Shown: one piece after another, positions 7,896 through 15,257 of the stretch
How the letters are laid out: the number at the start of each line of letters is the position of its first letter
Numbering within the stretch: the stretch's first letter is position 1
The notes under the pieces: generated by a model
The model's database searches: none
Told to the model about the DNA's origin: nothing
The model's input: only the letters and a program-made list of their open reading frames with translations
NCBI RefSeq assembly: GCF_039975415.1
Contig: NZ_JBDWHD010000009.1
Direction: 5' to 3' (one strand)
Length of the DNA: 64,000 nucleotides
DNA from: Ascidiaceihabitans sp039975415
GTDB taxonomy: Bacteria; Pseudomonadota; Alphaproteobacteria; Rhodobacterales; Rhodobacteraceae
Program-made: the position numbers and the translations under genes

Positions 7896-9064
7896 TATCC
7901 ATGCTGGTCATATTGGTTGCCCTGATTGGTATCATAGGCATTGGCCTGATCTGGAAGGGCGCAGAGCTAAAGCGGCTCATGGCGGTGAACACCCTGTTTC
8001 GTGAAGACCGCATCGTGCAGAATTTCTCCAATATGCGCGGTGCTTTTCTGAACCGTGATCTTGATATCGGCACTGGTGCGGTGTCCCCCCTGCCCGAAGG
8101 CACGCCCCTTGAAATGCCAGCCGTTTTTGCGCCTTGGGCCGCCGCGCGTCACGTCACATCGACGCTGGTGTTAAAGAACGGCGCAATCGTACATCAAAGC
8201 TATCACCACGGCACCACCGAAACCGATCTGCGCATCAGCTGGTCGATGGCGAAAAGCTATCTGTCTGTTTTGTTTGGTGTTTTGGTGGATGAGGGCGCGA
8301 TCCCGTCATTGGACACGAAGGTCGTCGACCTTGTGCCGGTCCTGAAAGGCGGGGCATACAACTCGGCCCGCATCATCGATGTGTTGCGCATGTCGTCGGG
8401 GATCACCTTCAACGAGGACTATTTGGACAAGGCCTCAGACATCAACCGCATGGGGCGCGTGTTGGCCTTGGGCAAGCGCATGGATGACTTCGCAGCAGGC
8501 TTAACCGACACATTCGCCAAACCCGGTGATGTGATGCAATATACGTCGATCGACACGCATGTTCTGGGCATGGTGGCGCGGGCCGCCACCGGGCGCGACA
8601 TTGTGGATCTTATGAGCGAAAAGGTAATTTCCAGATTGGGCCTAGAAGCCACGCCTTATTACCTGACCGATGGCGCCGGCACCGCCTTTGTCTTGGGCGG
8701 CTTGAACATGACCACCCGCGATTACGCGCGGTTCGGGCAAATGATCTTGCAACGCGGCACATGTCACGGGCAGCGCATCGTGTCCGCCGAATGGGTGCGT
8801 GCCTCTGTCACCCCGTCGGCCAACACGGGCCCCGGCGAATTCCAATACGGCTACCAGTGGTGGATTCCCGAAGATGCCACCCCCGGAAAAGAAGTAATGG
8901 CCCGTGGCATTTATGGGCAATACATCTACATCAACTATGAACAAAGCGTGGTTGTGGTGATCACCTCTGCCGATCGGGGGTTTCGCGATGATGGCGTCAT
9001 AGAAAGCGCCGTCGACACCTGCCGCGCCATCGCAAAAGCAACAGGAGATGAGAATGGAACCTGA
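7892..9064 (+). CDS. Membrane-anchored serine hydrolase (beta-lactamase-like fold)
   Basis: This 390-aa protein starts with one membrane helix (residues 4-20) and then has the penicillin-binding-protein/class C beta-lactamase fold. The SxxK nucleophile motif is SMAK (Ser118, Lys121), the YxS motif is YTS at 217-219, and the usual third motif appears as GIYGQ near residue 345. Members include esterases, DD-peptidases and 6-aminohexanoate-dimer hydrolases, so the substrate stays open. The anchor would place the catalytic domain in the periplasm. It is translationally coupled to pth by a 4-base overlap and overlaps the next gene by 11 bases. Confidence 0.85.
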   Translation: MISMLVILVALIGIIGIGLIWKGAELKRLMAVNTLFREDRIVQNFSNMRGAFLNRDLDIGTGAVSPLPEGTPLEMPAVFAPWAAARHVTSTLVLKNGAIVHQSYHHGTTETDLRISWSMAKSYLSVLFGVLVDEGAIPSLDTKVVDLVPVLKGGAYNSARIIDVLRMSSGITFNEDYLDKASDINRMGRVLALGKRMDDFAAGLTDTFAKPGDVMQYTSIDTHVLGMVARAATGRDIVDLMSEKVISRLGLEATPYYLTDGAGTAFVLGGLNMTTRDYARFGQMILQRGTCHGQRIVSAEWVRASVTPSANTGPGEFQYGYQWWIPEDATPGKEVMARGIYGQYIYINYEQSVVVVITSADRGFRDDGVIESAVDTCRAIAKATGDENGT

Positions 9065-9425
9065 AGACAGCATAAACGTGCTTGGCACTGCTTTGGACCT
9101 GTGCGGCACCGATCCGGTGACAGGGTTTTTTCGCGACGGCTATTGCAACACATGCGCCGCAGATCAGGGCAGCCATACGGTGGCGGCAGTGATGACGGCA
9201 GAGTTCTTGGCGTTCTCCAAATACGTGGGCAACGACCTGAGCACCCCGCGCCCCGAGTTCGGGTTTGCAGGGTTAAAGCCGGGGGATGCGTGGTGTTTAT
9301 GTGCCGGACGGTTCTTGCAGGCGCATGATGAGGGCTGCGCGCCGCAGGTGAAGCTGGAGGCCACGCACAAGCGGGCATTGGAGATTGTGCCGTTGGAGGT
9401 TTTACAGGGGTATGGGGTGGTTTGA
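9054..9425 (+). CDS. DUF2237 family protein
   Basis: This 123-aa cytoplasmic protein matches the small DUF2237 family. It has the N-terminal NVLGTALDLCG, an internal TGFFRDGYCNT with conserved cysteines, the block DQGSHTVAAVMTAEFLAFSKYVGNDLSTP, and GLKPGDAWCLCAGRFLQA before a VKLEATHKRALEIVPLEVL ending. Function is not known; the paired cysteines hint at metal or redox chemistry. AGGAG seven bases upstream supports the ATG at 9054 rather than the ATG at 9048. It overlaps the serine-hydrolase gene, so the two are co-translated. Confidence 0.85.
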   Translation: MEPEDSINVLGTALDLCGTDPVTGFFRDGYCNTCAADQGSHTVAAVMTAEFLAFSKYVGNDLSTPRPEFGFAGLKPGDAWCLCAGRFLQAHDEGCAPQVKLEATHKRALEIVPLEVLQGYGVV

Positions 9426-9429
9426 GTAC

Positions 9430-9912
9430 CTACGATTCGGAAATAGATACAACGGTTTCACCTGCACCTAAGGTATAGCCCTGTAATTTGTAGACCAAAC
9501 CACCTTTCGCAAAGGCTTTTCCATCTGTCGTCTCGAATCCTAGCCGCTCTAATTCGTTCGCTGTAGCGTTTCTCATCGTTTTGCCGTCCGAACGAAAATT
9601 CGTCGTCATAGAGCAACCATATTGCGAAAACGAACTACTGCTAAAACGGATCACCGTTGGTGCCTCCGGAGCTGGCTTAAAAACACGTAGAACCCCCTGT
9701 TGATAGCCTGAAGTTAAAAGTTTGGCTTTAACGGTTGGAATATGTAACTTAGCAGCGACGCATTCTCTCGTGATCTTCACAGCTTCACGCGAAAAAAAGT
9801 CCACTCGGGCGTTATTCAACTTGGCAGCCGCTTCTTGTTCGGCAGATGATTTGGGCGCAGGTGCGCAAGCGGAAAGAAACAACGTTATCCCAACGATGAC
9901 TTTGAAATTCAT
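9430..9912 (-). CDS. Predicted lipoprotein, no known family
   Basis: This 160-aa protein opens with a lipoprotein signal peptide ending LFLSACAP, where Cys16 would be lipidated. The rest is a small soluble domain with no motif I recognise; it has a Cys in SQYGCSMTTNF and a C-terminal KLQGYTLGAGETVVSISES. The gene is visibly richer in A/T than its neighbours and uses codons such as AAA, AAC and TTA more freely, which suggests recent arrival or a fast-evolving orphan. It converges on the DUF2237 gene with a 4-base gap. Confidence 0.65.
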   Translation of the reverse strand: MNFKVIVGITLFLSACAPAPKSSAEQEAAAKLNNARVDFFSREAVKITRECVAAKLHIPTVKAKLLTSGYQQGVLRVFKPAPEAPTVIRFSSSSFSQYGCSMTTNFRSDGKTMRNATANELERLGFETTDGKAFAKGGLVYKLQGYTLGAGETVVSISES

Positions 9913-10055
9913 ATTTTTTACTCTCCGTTCAAAGGAAGCAATACATCACTCCATTACAGGTCGTTAGCAGCTTCGAAACATATGTTCAATTTGGGTAGTT
10001 AGTGTTGTTCCCCAAACCAAACCAACCCGAGGTTTCCCCCGGATCGGTCCATCTC

Positions 10056-11201
10056 TTAATCACGCAACCGGACCACGTCGGACATCAGCCCTTCGGTCCC
10101 GTTGTGCACTGTCAAACGCTCGACTTTGCCGGCGATGACCTCCAACGCTTCCAGCTCTTTCAGCCGCAGCATGACGGGGTTTTCCGCCATGACCTTGGCT
10201 GTGTTCAGCAAGGACCGCGTCGCGTTGGTTTCTTCGCGACGCCGGATCACGTTGGCTTCAGCCTCTTTTTGCGCCGCGACCACTTGGTTCAGGATTTCGC
10301 GCATCTCACCGGGCAGGATCACGTCTTTCAACGCAATCTCGCCCACTTCGACACCCAAACCGGCCATCTCGGTGCGCACCAATTCGGCCGCTTCCGCGTT
10401 GACTGTGACCTTGTCGGCCAGCAATTGGTCCAGCGTCACGCCACCCAGCGTTTTGCGGAACGCCAGTTGCAGGGCCAAATGCAACGCCTCGACGAAGTCT
10501 TTGACCGCTCCAACAGCGACCATGGCATCAGTGATGCGGTAGGTCGCCGTGACGTTCACACGCAGGGTCACGCGGTCGCGGGTCAGGATGTCCTGCCCCA
10601 CGACTTCGCGCGATTGCCAACGCATATCGACCAGTTTGGCCTCATGTTTACGCCCGAGGTTCCAAAAGGTGTAGGTCCCGGCATCAAGCAGTTTGGGGTC
10701 AGCCCCGTCCACTGTCAAAACCGCAACTTTTCCCGCAGGCACCTCCACCCGCGTCAACGCGGTGCTCAGCCCCGAGCGCATCAAACGTTGCGCCAAGGAC
10801 ATCTCAAGTTGCGTGTCCTCAGCAACGTTCAAAAGCGTCGATGTCCAAGGACCAGCTTCGGTCCAGAACAAGCGCCGTTGGTCAGGTGTCACCACCGCAA
10901 ACGCACGCCCGTCACGGTAGACAATCGCCACCTCATCGCGCCCGGTCGCCACTTCGGTGAAGTGGGTTGCGACCAGATCAGGCCGGTTGCGCATCAACGC
11001 CAACGCGTAGTCCGACACAAATTCAGGGTGCTTCAGATCATGCCACTGCGTGCTCAACCCACGCCGTTTCACAGCGTGACGGCCAGCCGCCAGAATGTCA
11101 GCAAGTTTACCGTCCCGCAGAACGATCACGCGCTCTTTTTCGGTGGCTGTGAGGCGGGTGCGCCCCAGGACCATATCGGTCATAAGATCTATCAATTGCA
11201 T
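10056..11201 (-). CDS. SPFH/band 7 (slipin-like) protein without a membrane anchor
   Basis: This 381-aa protein has a central SPFH domain (about residues 145-330): VEVPAGKVAVLTVDGADPKLLDAGTY, the long strand-rich DILTRDRVTLRVNVTATYRI, and the helix LNQVVAAQKEAEANVIRRRE typical of slipins and stomatins. Unlike typical slipins it has no N-terminal transmembrane helix; about 140 residues of unassigned sequence come first. SPFH proteins form membrane-associated rings that organise proteases or lipid domains. AAGGAG eight bases upstream favours the ATG at 11201 over that at 11210. It appears monocistronic. Confidence 0.8.
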   Translation of the reverse strand: MQLIDLMTDMVLGRTRLTATEKERVIVLRDGKLADILAAGRHAVKRRGLSTQWHDLKHPEFVSDYALALMRNRPDLVATHFTEVATGRDEVAIVYRDGRAFAVVTPDQRRLFWTEAGPWTSTLLNVAEDTQLEMSLAQRLMRSGLSTALTRVEVPAGKVAVLTVDGADPKLLDAGTYTFWNLGRKHEAKLVDMRWQSREVVGQDILTRDRVTLRVNVTATYRITDAMVAVGAVKDFVEALHLALQLAFRKTLGGVTLDQLLADKVTVNAEAAELVRTEMAGLGVEVGEIALKDVILPGEMREILNQVVAAQKEAEANVIRRREETNATRSLLNTAKVMAENPVMLRLKELEALEVIAGKVERLTVHNGTEGLMSDVVRLRD

Positions 11202-11608
11202 GTCATGCACTCCTTTTTGTCTCGATCTTTATCGTCGTCGCAAAATGCGAACTCCTTTTGGTTTCGTTTGGTTGCCGCATGTGCGGTCAGGTGTTGCCCT
11301 TTTTGAAAAGGGAATTGGTGTGGTCGGGAACTGCCCCCTGCCATGGCGCCAGACGGGGAAACCCAAGAGCGGGCAGGCAAGGCCAAAAGCGGGGTGGAAC
11401 GGATCGAAATCCAAGCCACCCGAACCTAGGGCGATACGTGCCATCAAGTGTCGTCCCGGCCCAAAGCCAGAGCGTGGAAACGGGTGGTTTTCAGCGCCCC
11501 GAAAGGTGCAAAATTCCAAGCCGTTCCCACGCAGAAACAGCCCCCGACCGATGTTATGCTTGCGTGAAGGCAAGTGGGGAGTCGAACCCCTGCGTCTCCG
11601 CAGTACCG
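11202..11608. other. Protein-free gap with tRNA-like T arm
   Basis: No convincing protein is seen. A minus-strand frame is open across much of this gap but also runs through the tRNA remnant, has no family features and no good ribosome site. On the minus strand at about 11573-11602, CTGCG-GAGA-CGCAG makes a 5-bp GNRA-capped hairpin directly followed by GGGG-TTCGACT-CCCC, which is a tRNA T arm. No matching 5' half of a tRNA is present. Confidence 0.5.
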
Positions 11609-11684
11609 TGGCGAAAAAGGCAGGACTCGAACCTGCTACAGTCAGATTAAGGTCTGATGCTCTATCCAAATGAGCTACATTTCA
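11609..11684 (-). pseudogene. Degenerate tRNA (tRNA-Arg-like) with 6-base anticodon loop
   Basis: Read on the minus strand, 76 bases fold as a tRNA: a D arm GCTC...GAGC with TTGGATA in the loop, an anticodon stem TCAGA/TCTGA, a five-base variable region, a T arm GCAGG-TTCGAGT-CCTGC, and an encoded CCA at 11609-11611. Two defects argue that it is not functional. The anticodon loop is only six bases (CCTTAA instead of seven), and the acceptor arms TGAAATG and CTTTTTC pair at only five of seven positions (one of them G-U). The GGATAGAGCATCAGA core is most like tRNA-Arg. A tRNA finder may still report it. Confidence 0.65.
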
Positions 11685-11775
11685 GCCGATGATATGCAGC
11701 AGCCTTGGCATACGAAAGTGGCAGAGCCGCCCCGCACCGGTTGGGTGATCACCCCATCCCGCTAAGGTCTGATGC
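11648..11775. repeat. 13-base direct repeat of the tRNA anticodon arm
   Basis: TAAGGTCTGATGC occurs inside the tRNA remnant (11648-11660, the anticodon arm) and again at 11763-11775, 115 bases away and outside it. Integrases often recombine at anticodon arms, so the second copy could be an att-like scar, but no integrase gene is in the window. Confidence 0.5.
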
Positions 11776-11893
11776 GCTTGCATCGGTGGGCGGTGTTTAG
11801 GCGGGAACAGCGATTCTGCTCAACAGGGAAAATTCCACCGCGCAACAATATGTGGCAAGTGCGCAACATAATTACCCACCAGCGCAATAAATG

Positions 11894-11918
11894 AAAAAGG
11901 GGCCGCAGTTGCGACCCC
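11894..11918 (-). terminator. Rho-independent terminator after trpB
   Basis: On the minus strand GGGGUCGC pairs with GCGGCCCC (one G-U pair) around a 4-base loop and is followed by a U-run (the AAAAA at 11894-11898 on the plus strand). It lies about 40 bases beyond the trpB stop and closes the ihfB-lapA-trpF-trpB cluster. Confidence 0.8.
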
Positions 11919-11958
11919 TCTTTTACCCTGTTTCTCGGGCCTTTTCTTTAGGAAAGTT

Positions 11959-13191
11959 TCAAACGAACTCGCCCATGTCGAAATCAAGTGCGCGCGCCAC
12001 GGTGAAGATGTCTTTGTCACCGCGTCCACACATGTTCATGCAGATGATGTGATCGGCGGGTAAATCGCCTGCAATCTTCATCACATGGGCCAAGGCATGG
12101 CTGGGTTCCAACGCCGGAATGATCCCTTCCAACGTGCAGCACAGTTGGAACGCCTCAAGCGCTTCAACATCTGTGATCGACACATATTGCGCGCGCCCAA
12201 TGTCGTGCAGCCAAGCGTGTTCAGGACCAATGCCGGGGTAATCGAGACCCGCAGAGATTGAGAAACCTTCGAGGATCTGACCATCGTCATCCTGCAACAG
12301 GTACGTGCGGTTGCCATGCAGAACGCCGGGACGTCCCCCTGTCAAAGATGCGCAGTGTTCCATCTTTTCGTTGACGCCTTTGCCGCCAGCTTCAACACCG
12401 ATGATGCCGACGTCTTTCTCATCCAGGAACGGAAAGAACAGACCCATCGCGTTTGACCCACCGCCAATCGCGGCGATCAATGTGTCGGGAAAACGGCCTT
12501 CTGCGGCAACCATCTGGTCGCGCACTTCCTTGCCGATGATGCTTTGGAAATCGCGCACCATCGCCGGATAAGGGTGCGGGCCAGCAACTGTGCCGATGCA
12601 GTAGAAGGTGTCGTCGACGTTTGTGACCCAGTCACGCAACGCGTCGTTCATGGCATCTTTCAGCGTGCCACGCCCGGATGTGACGGGCACAACTTCGGCC
12701 CCCAACAGACGCATACGGAAGACGTTTGGCGCTTGGCGTTCGACATCGTGTGCGCCCATGTAAACCACACATTTCAGCCCGAATTTTGCGCAAACAGTCG
12801 CGGTTGCAACACCGTGTTGCCCTGCCCCAGTTTCGGCAATGATACGCGTTTTTCCCATACGGCGTGCCAGAATGATCTGACCCAGCACGTTATTGATTTT
12901 ATGCGCGCCTGTGTGGTTCAGCTCGTCTCGCTTCATGTAGATTTTTGCGCCACCCAGATGGTCGGTCAGACGTTCCGCGAAGTACAAAGGCGACGGGCGG
13001 CCCACGTAGTTAGTCCAAAGATCGTTCATCTCGGCCCAGAAGGTTTCGTCTGTCTTTGCCTTTTCGTATTCTTCCTCAAGGCTCAGGATCAAAGGCATCA
13101 GTGTCTCGGATACAAAACGTCCGCCAAAGTCACCAAAGCGCCCGTTTTCGTCCGGGCCAGTCATGAAAGAATTGAAAAGGTCATTTGCCAT
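11959..13191 (-). CDS. trpB: Tryptophan synthase beta subunit
   Basis: TrpB (410 aa) is the PLP enzyme that joins indole to L-serine to make tryptophan. The PLP lysine is Lys98 in ELNHTGAHKINN; the phosphate-binding GGGSNAMG is near residue 245, and the monovalent-cation loop and active-site ETGAGQHGVA near residue 123 are intact. GGGAG eight bases upstream supports the ATG at 13191. It is the last gene of a run that includes trpF; trpA lies elsewhere on the opposite strand. A terminator follows. Confidence 0.98.
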   Translation of the reverse strand: MANDLFNSFMTGPDENGRFGDFGGRFVSETLMPLILSLEEEYEKAKTDETFWAEMNDLWTNYVGRPSPLYFAERLTDHLGGAKIYMKRDELNHTGAHKINNVLGQIILARRMGKTRIIAETGAGQHGVATATVCAKFGLKCVVYMGAHDVERQAPNVFRMRLLGAEVVPVTSGRGTLKDAMNDALRDWVTNVDDTFYCIGTVAGPHPYPAMVRDFQSIIGKEVRDQMVAAEGRFPDTLIAAIGGGSNAMGLFFPFLDEKDVGIIGVEAGGKGVNEKMEHCASLTGGRPGVLHGNRTYLLQDDDGQILEGFSISAGLDYPGIGPEHAWLHDIGRAQYVSITDVEALEAFQLCCTLEGIIPALEPSHALAHVMKIAGDLPADHIICMNMCGRGDKDIFTVARALDFDMGEFV

Positions 13192-13288
13192 GGCGAAAGC
13201 TCCCTATCGCATTGAAATGAATGGGTAGCGTGAACGGCAATCGGGGTAAAGCGATTGGGTGCAAAATTCGTTACAAAGGCTGTCAGAA

Positions 13289-13618
13289 TTAACGACAAAC
13301 CACCTTTGAGAATACGCCAATGCAGCTTTGTGCATGATCACGTCCAAAACGGATATCGATCGTTGAATAAAACCAGCGATCGTCCATTTGCACATCCATC
13401 AAAGATCGTATGAACCCGGCACAGGCAGAGCGCCCCAGCTGGCAAGCCCCGGCGATCAATTGCAAAACGGGTTCGTCTTGTGTGCCTGGATCAAACGCAT
13501 CAATTTCCGCCAAAAGACGTGCTTCTATCTGCGCCTCGACCTCGTTCTGCGACGGATTCGTTAACAAAGCTGCCAATCCCAAAACGATCACAACCACAGC
13601 CATAAGCTTGAACTTCAT
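13289..13618 (-). CDS. Small exported/anchored protein (DUF4359-like)
   Basis: This 109-aa protein has an N-terminal hydrophobic segment (residues 4-20) directly followed by TNPSQNEVEAQIEARLLAEI, then a short domain with four cysteines (ACQLGRSAC; SCIGVFSKVVC). The TNPSQ...E pattern after a single hydrophobic helix and the closing GxFxK stretch resemble the small DUF4359 family; this is recollection of the family pattern, not a search. It starts inside the trpF stop (ATGA overlap) and sits between trpF and trpB, which suggests co-expression with tryptophan genes but not necessarily a role in that pathway. Confidence 0.7.
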   Translation of the reverse strand: MKFKLMAVVVIVLGLAALLTNPSQNEVEAQIEARLLAEIDAFDPGTQDEPVLQLIAGACQLGRSACAGFIRSLMDVQMDDRWFYSTIDIRFGRDHAQSCIGVFSKVVCR

Positions 13619-14265
13619 GGGATCTGCGCCTGTTTCACAAAATCATGGATGGTATCCGCATCCTTCACACCCGGCGTGCTTTCAACGCCAGATGCGACAT
13701 CAACTTGCCGCGCACCTGTGCGCAATACCGCTTGCCGCACATTGTCGGGTGTCAACCCGCCAGCCAGCATCCATGGCTTGCGCCAGTACTTGCGTGCCGC
13801 CAGCAGCCCCCAGTCAAATGCCAAACCGTTTCCACCGGGCAAAACCGCATCTTTGGGCGCTTTCGCATCGACCAAAATCTGGTCCGCGACCGCTTCAAAA
13901 CTGTCAATGCGGTTCACGTCGGAGGCATTGGCCACACCCACCACCTTTATAATGGGAAGACCAAACCGCGACCGAATTTCCGCAACGCGTTCAGGGGTTT
14001 CAGACCCGTGAAGCTGCAAAAAATCCAGCGGAACCTTATCGGTCAAATCTTGCAACATCGCGTCATCCGCGTTGACGACAAGCCCAACTTTCGCCACCCC
14101 GACCGGGGTATCGACGGACAAATCACGTGCCGTTTCAAAAGACACAAAGCGCGGTGATTTCGGAAAGAAATTGAAGCCAAGATACCGTGCGCCAGCCGCG
14201 GCCACGGCGTCCACGTCGGCAGGCCGCGTCACGCCGCAGATTTTTACTGCAATTTGATTAGACAT
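13615..14265 (-). CDS. trpF: Phosphoribosylanthranilate isomerase
   Basis: TrpF (216 aa) converts N-(5'-phosphoribosyl)anthranilate to CdRP, the third step from chorismate to tryptophan. The TIM-barrel signature VKICGVTRPADV near residue 10 carries the catalytic Cys; GFNFFPKSPR, FLQLHGSETPE, the catalytic Asp in ILVDAKAP and the phosphate-binding LAGGLTPDNV and DVASGVESTPGVKD follow. I used the ATG at 14265; a TTG at 14289 would overlap lapA. It follows lapA by 7 bases and is coupled to the next small gene. Confidence 0.96.
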   Translation of the reverse strand: MSNQIAVKICGVTRPADVDAVAAAGARYLGFNFFPKSPRFVSFETARDLSVDTPVGVAKVGLVVNADDAMLQDLTDKVPLDFLQLHGSETPERVAEIRSRFGLPIIKVVGVANASDVNRIDSFEAVADQILVDAKAPKDAVLPGGNGLAFDWGLLAARKYWRKPWMLAGGLTPDNVRQAVLRTGARQVDVASGVESTPGVKDADTIHDFVKQAQIP

Positions 14266-14272
14266 CTGTGTG

Positions 14273-14626
14273 TCAGCCAGCTTTATCAAGCAAAGCCAGT
14301 ACGTCGTCTTTGCCTTCGTGCTTTTCGCCCTTCAGGCGATCAACTTCACGTTCAAGACGGCGCACCTGACGCGCTGACTTGGCAGCTTCAGACCGTACAG
14401 TAAACTCGCGCAGCCATTCCCAGATAAAGCCCACCAAAAGGCCCACAAGAATACCGCCAAAAATGACAACAAACAAAGGCATCTCTATGGACGGGTTGAC
14501 GGCAAACAGGCCGGCGACCTCATTTGGCAGCACTTTCAAAGTCACCGCCGCGCGATTGGCCAAAGCCACAGCAACCAGAGCAAGCGCAAACAGTGCAATG
14601 CAGGCGTAGCGAATGTAACGCATCAT
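14273..14626 (-). CDS. lapA: LapA-domain (DUF1049) inner-membrane protein
   Basis: This 117-aa protein has two transmembrane helices (about residues 5-23 and 49-70) and a cytoplasmic, charged coiled-coil tail (AAKSARQVRRLEREVDRLKGEK). This is the layout of LapA/YciS-type proteins, which in E. coli act with LapB in controlling LPS synthesis through LpxC. No lapB is adjacent here. It overlaps ihfB by four bases (ATGA) and is followed at once by trpF. Confidence 0.85.
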   Translation of the reverse strand: MMRYIRYACIALFALALVAVALANRAAVTLKVLPNEVAGLFAVNPSIEMPLFVVIFGGILVGLLVGFIWEWLREFTVRSEAAKSARQVRRLEREVDRLKGEKHEGKDDVLALLDKAG

Positions 14627-14907
14627 GCTTTTCCGTTCAGACGGTCCCGCAACAGCTTACCGGTCTTGAAAAACGGGACATGTTTTTCTTCAACATTCAC
14701 TGTTTCACCGGTGCGTGGGTTGCGTCCCACACGGGCATCGCGCTGTTTGACGGAAAATGCACCGAAGCCACGCAATTCAACACGGTCCCCACGCGCCATG
14801 GCGGCGGTCACCTCGTCAAAAATGGTGTTCACAATACGCTCCACGTCGCGCTGATACAGATGTGGGTTTTCGTCCGCGATTTTCTGGATCAATTCAGACC
14901 GGATCAT
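14623..14907 (-). CDS. ihfB: Integration host factor beta subunit
   Basis: This 94-aa protein begins MIRSELIQKIADENPHLYQR and keeps the DNA-binding arms in ELRGFGAFSVKQRDARVGRNPRTGE with the intercalating Pro. IHF is an alpha/beta heterodimer that bends DNA sharply at specific sites for replication, transcription and recombination. The length and the VEEKHVPFFKTGKLLRDRLN ending are those of the beta subunit. It heads the run ihfB-lapA-trpF-small protein-trpB. Confidence 0.97.
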   Translation of the reverse strand: MIRSELIQKIADENPHLYQRDVERIVNTIFDEVTAAMARGDRVELRGFGAFSVKQRDARVGRNPRTGETVNVEEKHVPFFKTGKLLRDRLNGKA

Positions 14908-15204
14908 ATTGGTGTTCCCCCCGGAGCAGTGATGTTTTGTGTGTAATCCACTCGACTATAAGCAGATTTTCTGAAATCGGGAATAGAGTCAAAGCAGGTC
15001 CAGCGTGTTTTTGCCGGATAATTTTTGGGTTTCGCGGCCACTTGCGTTCATTTTCAGCAATTTTTGTGACGAAGCGATAGCTTCGCAGCCATACCATCTG
15101 TTTGATTCGGACAATCAGAGACAGTCACCCTTTGATGTGTCCGTGTTCCCAACTGCACACAAACCCAGGCGGGCGTTCGCCCCTCAGGACCACGCGGTTT
15201 GCAC
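14908..15204. other. ihfB upstream region
   Basis: No gene is seen between ihfB and the rpsA terminator. It must hold the ihfB promoter. A minus-strand TTGACT near 14989-14994 is a possible -35 element, without a well-spaced -10 that I can defend. Confidence 0.4.
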
Positions 15205-15236
15205 AAAAAAGGCCCCGCACGTTTCCGTGCGAGGCC
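15205..15236 (-). terminator. Rho-independent terminator after rpsA
   Basis: On the minus strand an 11-bp GC-rich stem (GGCCUCGCACG with CGUGCGGGGCC, one G-U pair) is closed by a GAAA tetraloop and followed by six U residues. It is 20 bases beyond the rpsA stop and is one of the strongest terminators in the window. Confidence 0.92.
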
Positions 15237-15257
15237 CAACATTAAAAAGTGAAAAGC

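Noticed and set aside
11565..11605. Possible tmRNA acceptor piece
   Set aside because: The T arm is present but there is no CCA end, no G-U pair in a matching acceptor stem and no tag reading frame nearby.
11229..11669. 146-residue minus-strand open frame upstream of the SPFH gene
   Set aside because: It runs through the tRNA remnant and the second T arm, has no family features or ribosome site, and ends in low-complexity arginine residues.
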